6,138 nt of DNA from Bacteriovoracales bacterium (GTDB taxonomy: Bacteria > Bdellovibrionota > Bacteriovoracia > Bacteriovoracales > Bacteriovoracaceae): the NCBI GenBank assembly GCA_007117175.1, contig SKGZ01000252.1, positions 1 to 6,138 on the forward strand, in the 5' to 3' direction. The notes under the pieces are model-generated. The model was not told the origin of the DNA, made no database searches, and saw nothing but the letters and a program-made list of their open reading frames with translations. The position numbers were made by a program, and so were the translations under genes. Of the stretch, positions 6,137 through 6,138 are shown one piece after another; position 1 is the first letter of the stretch; each line of letters begins with the position of its first letter.

Positions 6137-6138
6137 AA

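Overview
The window looks like a compact cluster of cell-surface or periplasmic proteases from a Gram-negative, fairly AT-rich bacterium. Three of the five genes begin with lipoprotein signal peptides ending in a lipobox Cys. The other two begin with an export signal or signal anchor. The AT-rich codon use, the Asn/Ser/Asp-rich exported proteins and the kexin-type subtilase with a P domain would suit a Bdellovibrio/Bacteriovorax-like predatory or marine bacterium. That assignment is inference; no taxonomic marker gene is present.

Layout. The minus strand carries a three-gene operon read from right to left: (i) a lipoprotein kexin/subtilisin-family serine protease with a C-terminal P domain (3636-1708); (ii) a membrane-anchored protein whose C-terminal ~75 residues look like the propeptide/I9-type domain normally fused to such proteases (1663-881); (iii) a lipoprotein metzincin-type zinc protease (873 to the left edge, where it is cut by the window). 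After a 253-bp divergent intergenic region, the plus strand carries a two-gene operon: a second lipoprotein metzincin with a Cys-containing repeat module at its N terminus (3890-5104), then an unrecognised exported protein with a helical body, an acidic/Gly linker and a C-terminal membrane anchor (5112-6080). A perfect 13-bp AT-rich inverted repeat lies in the last 58 bases.

How the genes may work together. The serine protease lacks a recognisable propeptide: its N terminus goes from lipobox through an 11-Asp linker straight to the catalytic domain. The next gene supplies a propeptide-like domain on a separate membrane-tethered polypeptide. The simplest reading is a split protease, with a folding chaperone/inhibitor acting in trans. 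The two metzincins appear to be diverged paralogues flanking this pair. The serine protease and the right-hand metzincin also share a short Cys-containing module just after the lipid-anchor cysteine. I infer a co-regulated set of tethered proteases, perhaps a proteolytic cascade or a surface degradation system; the substrates cannot be read from the sequence.

No RNA genes, CRISPR arrays, insertion sequences or integration sites were seen.
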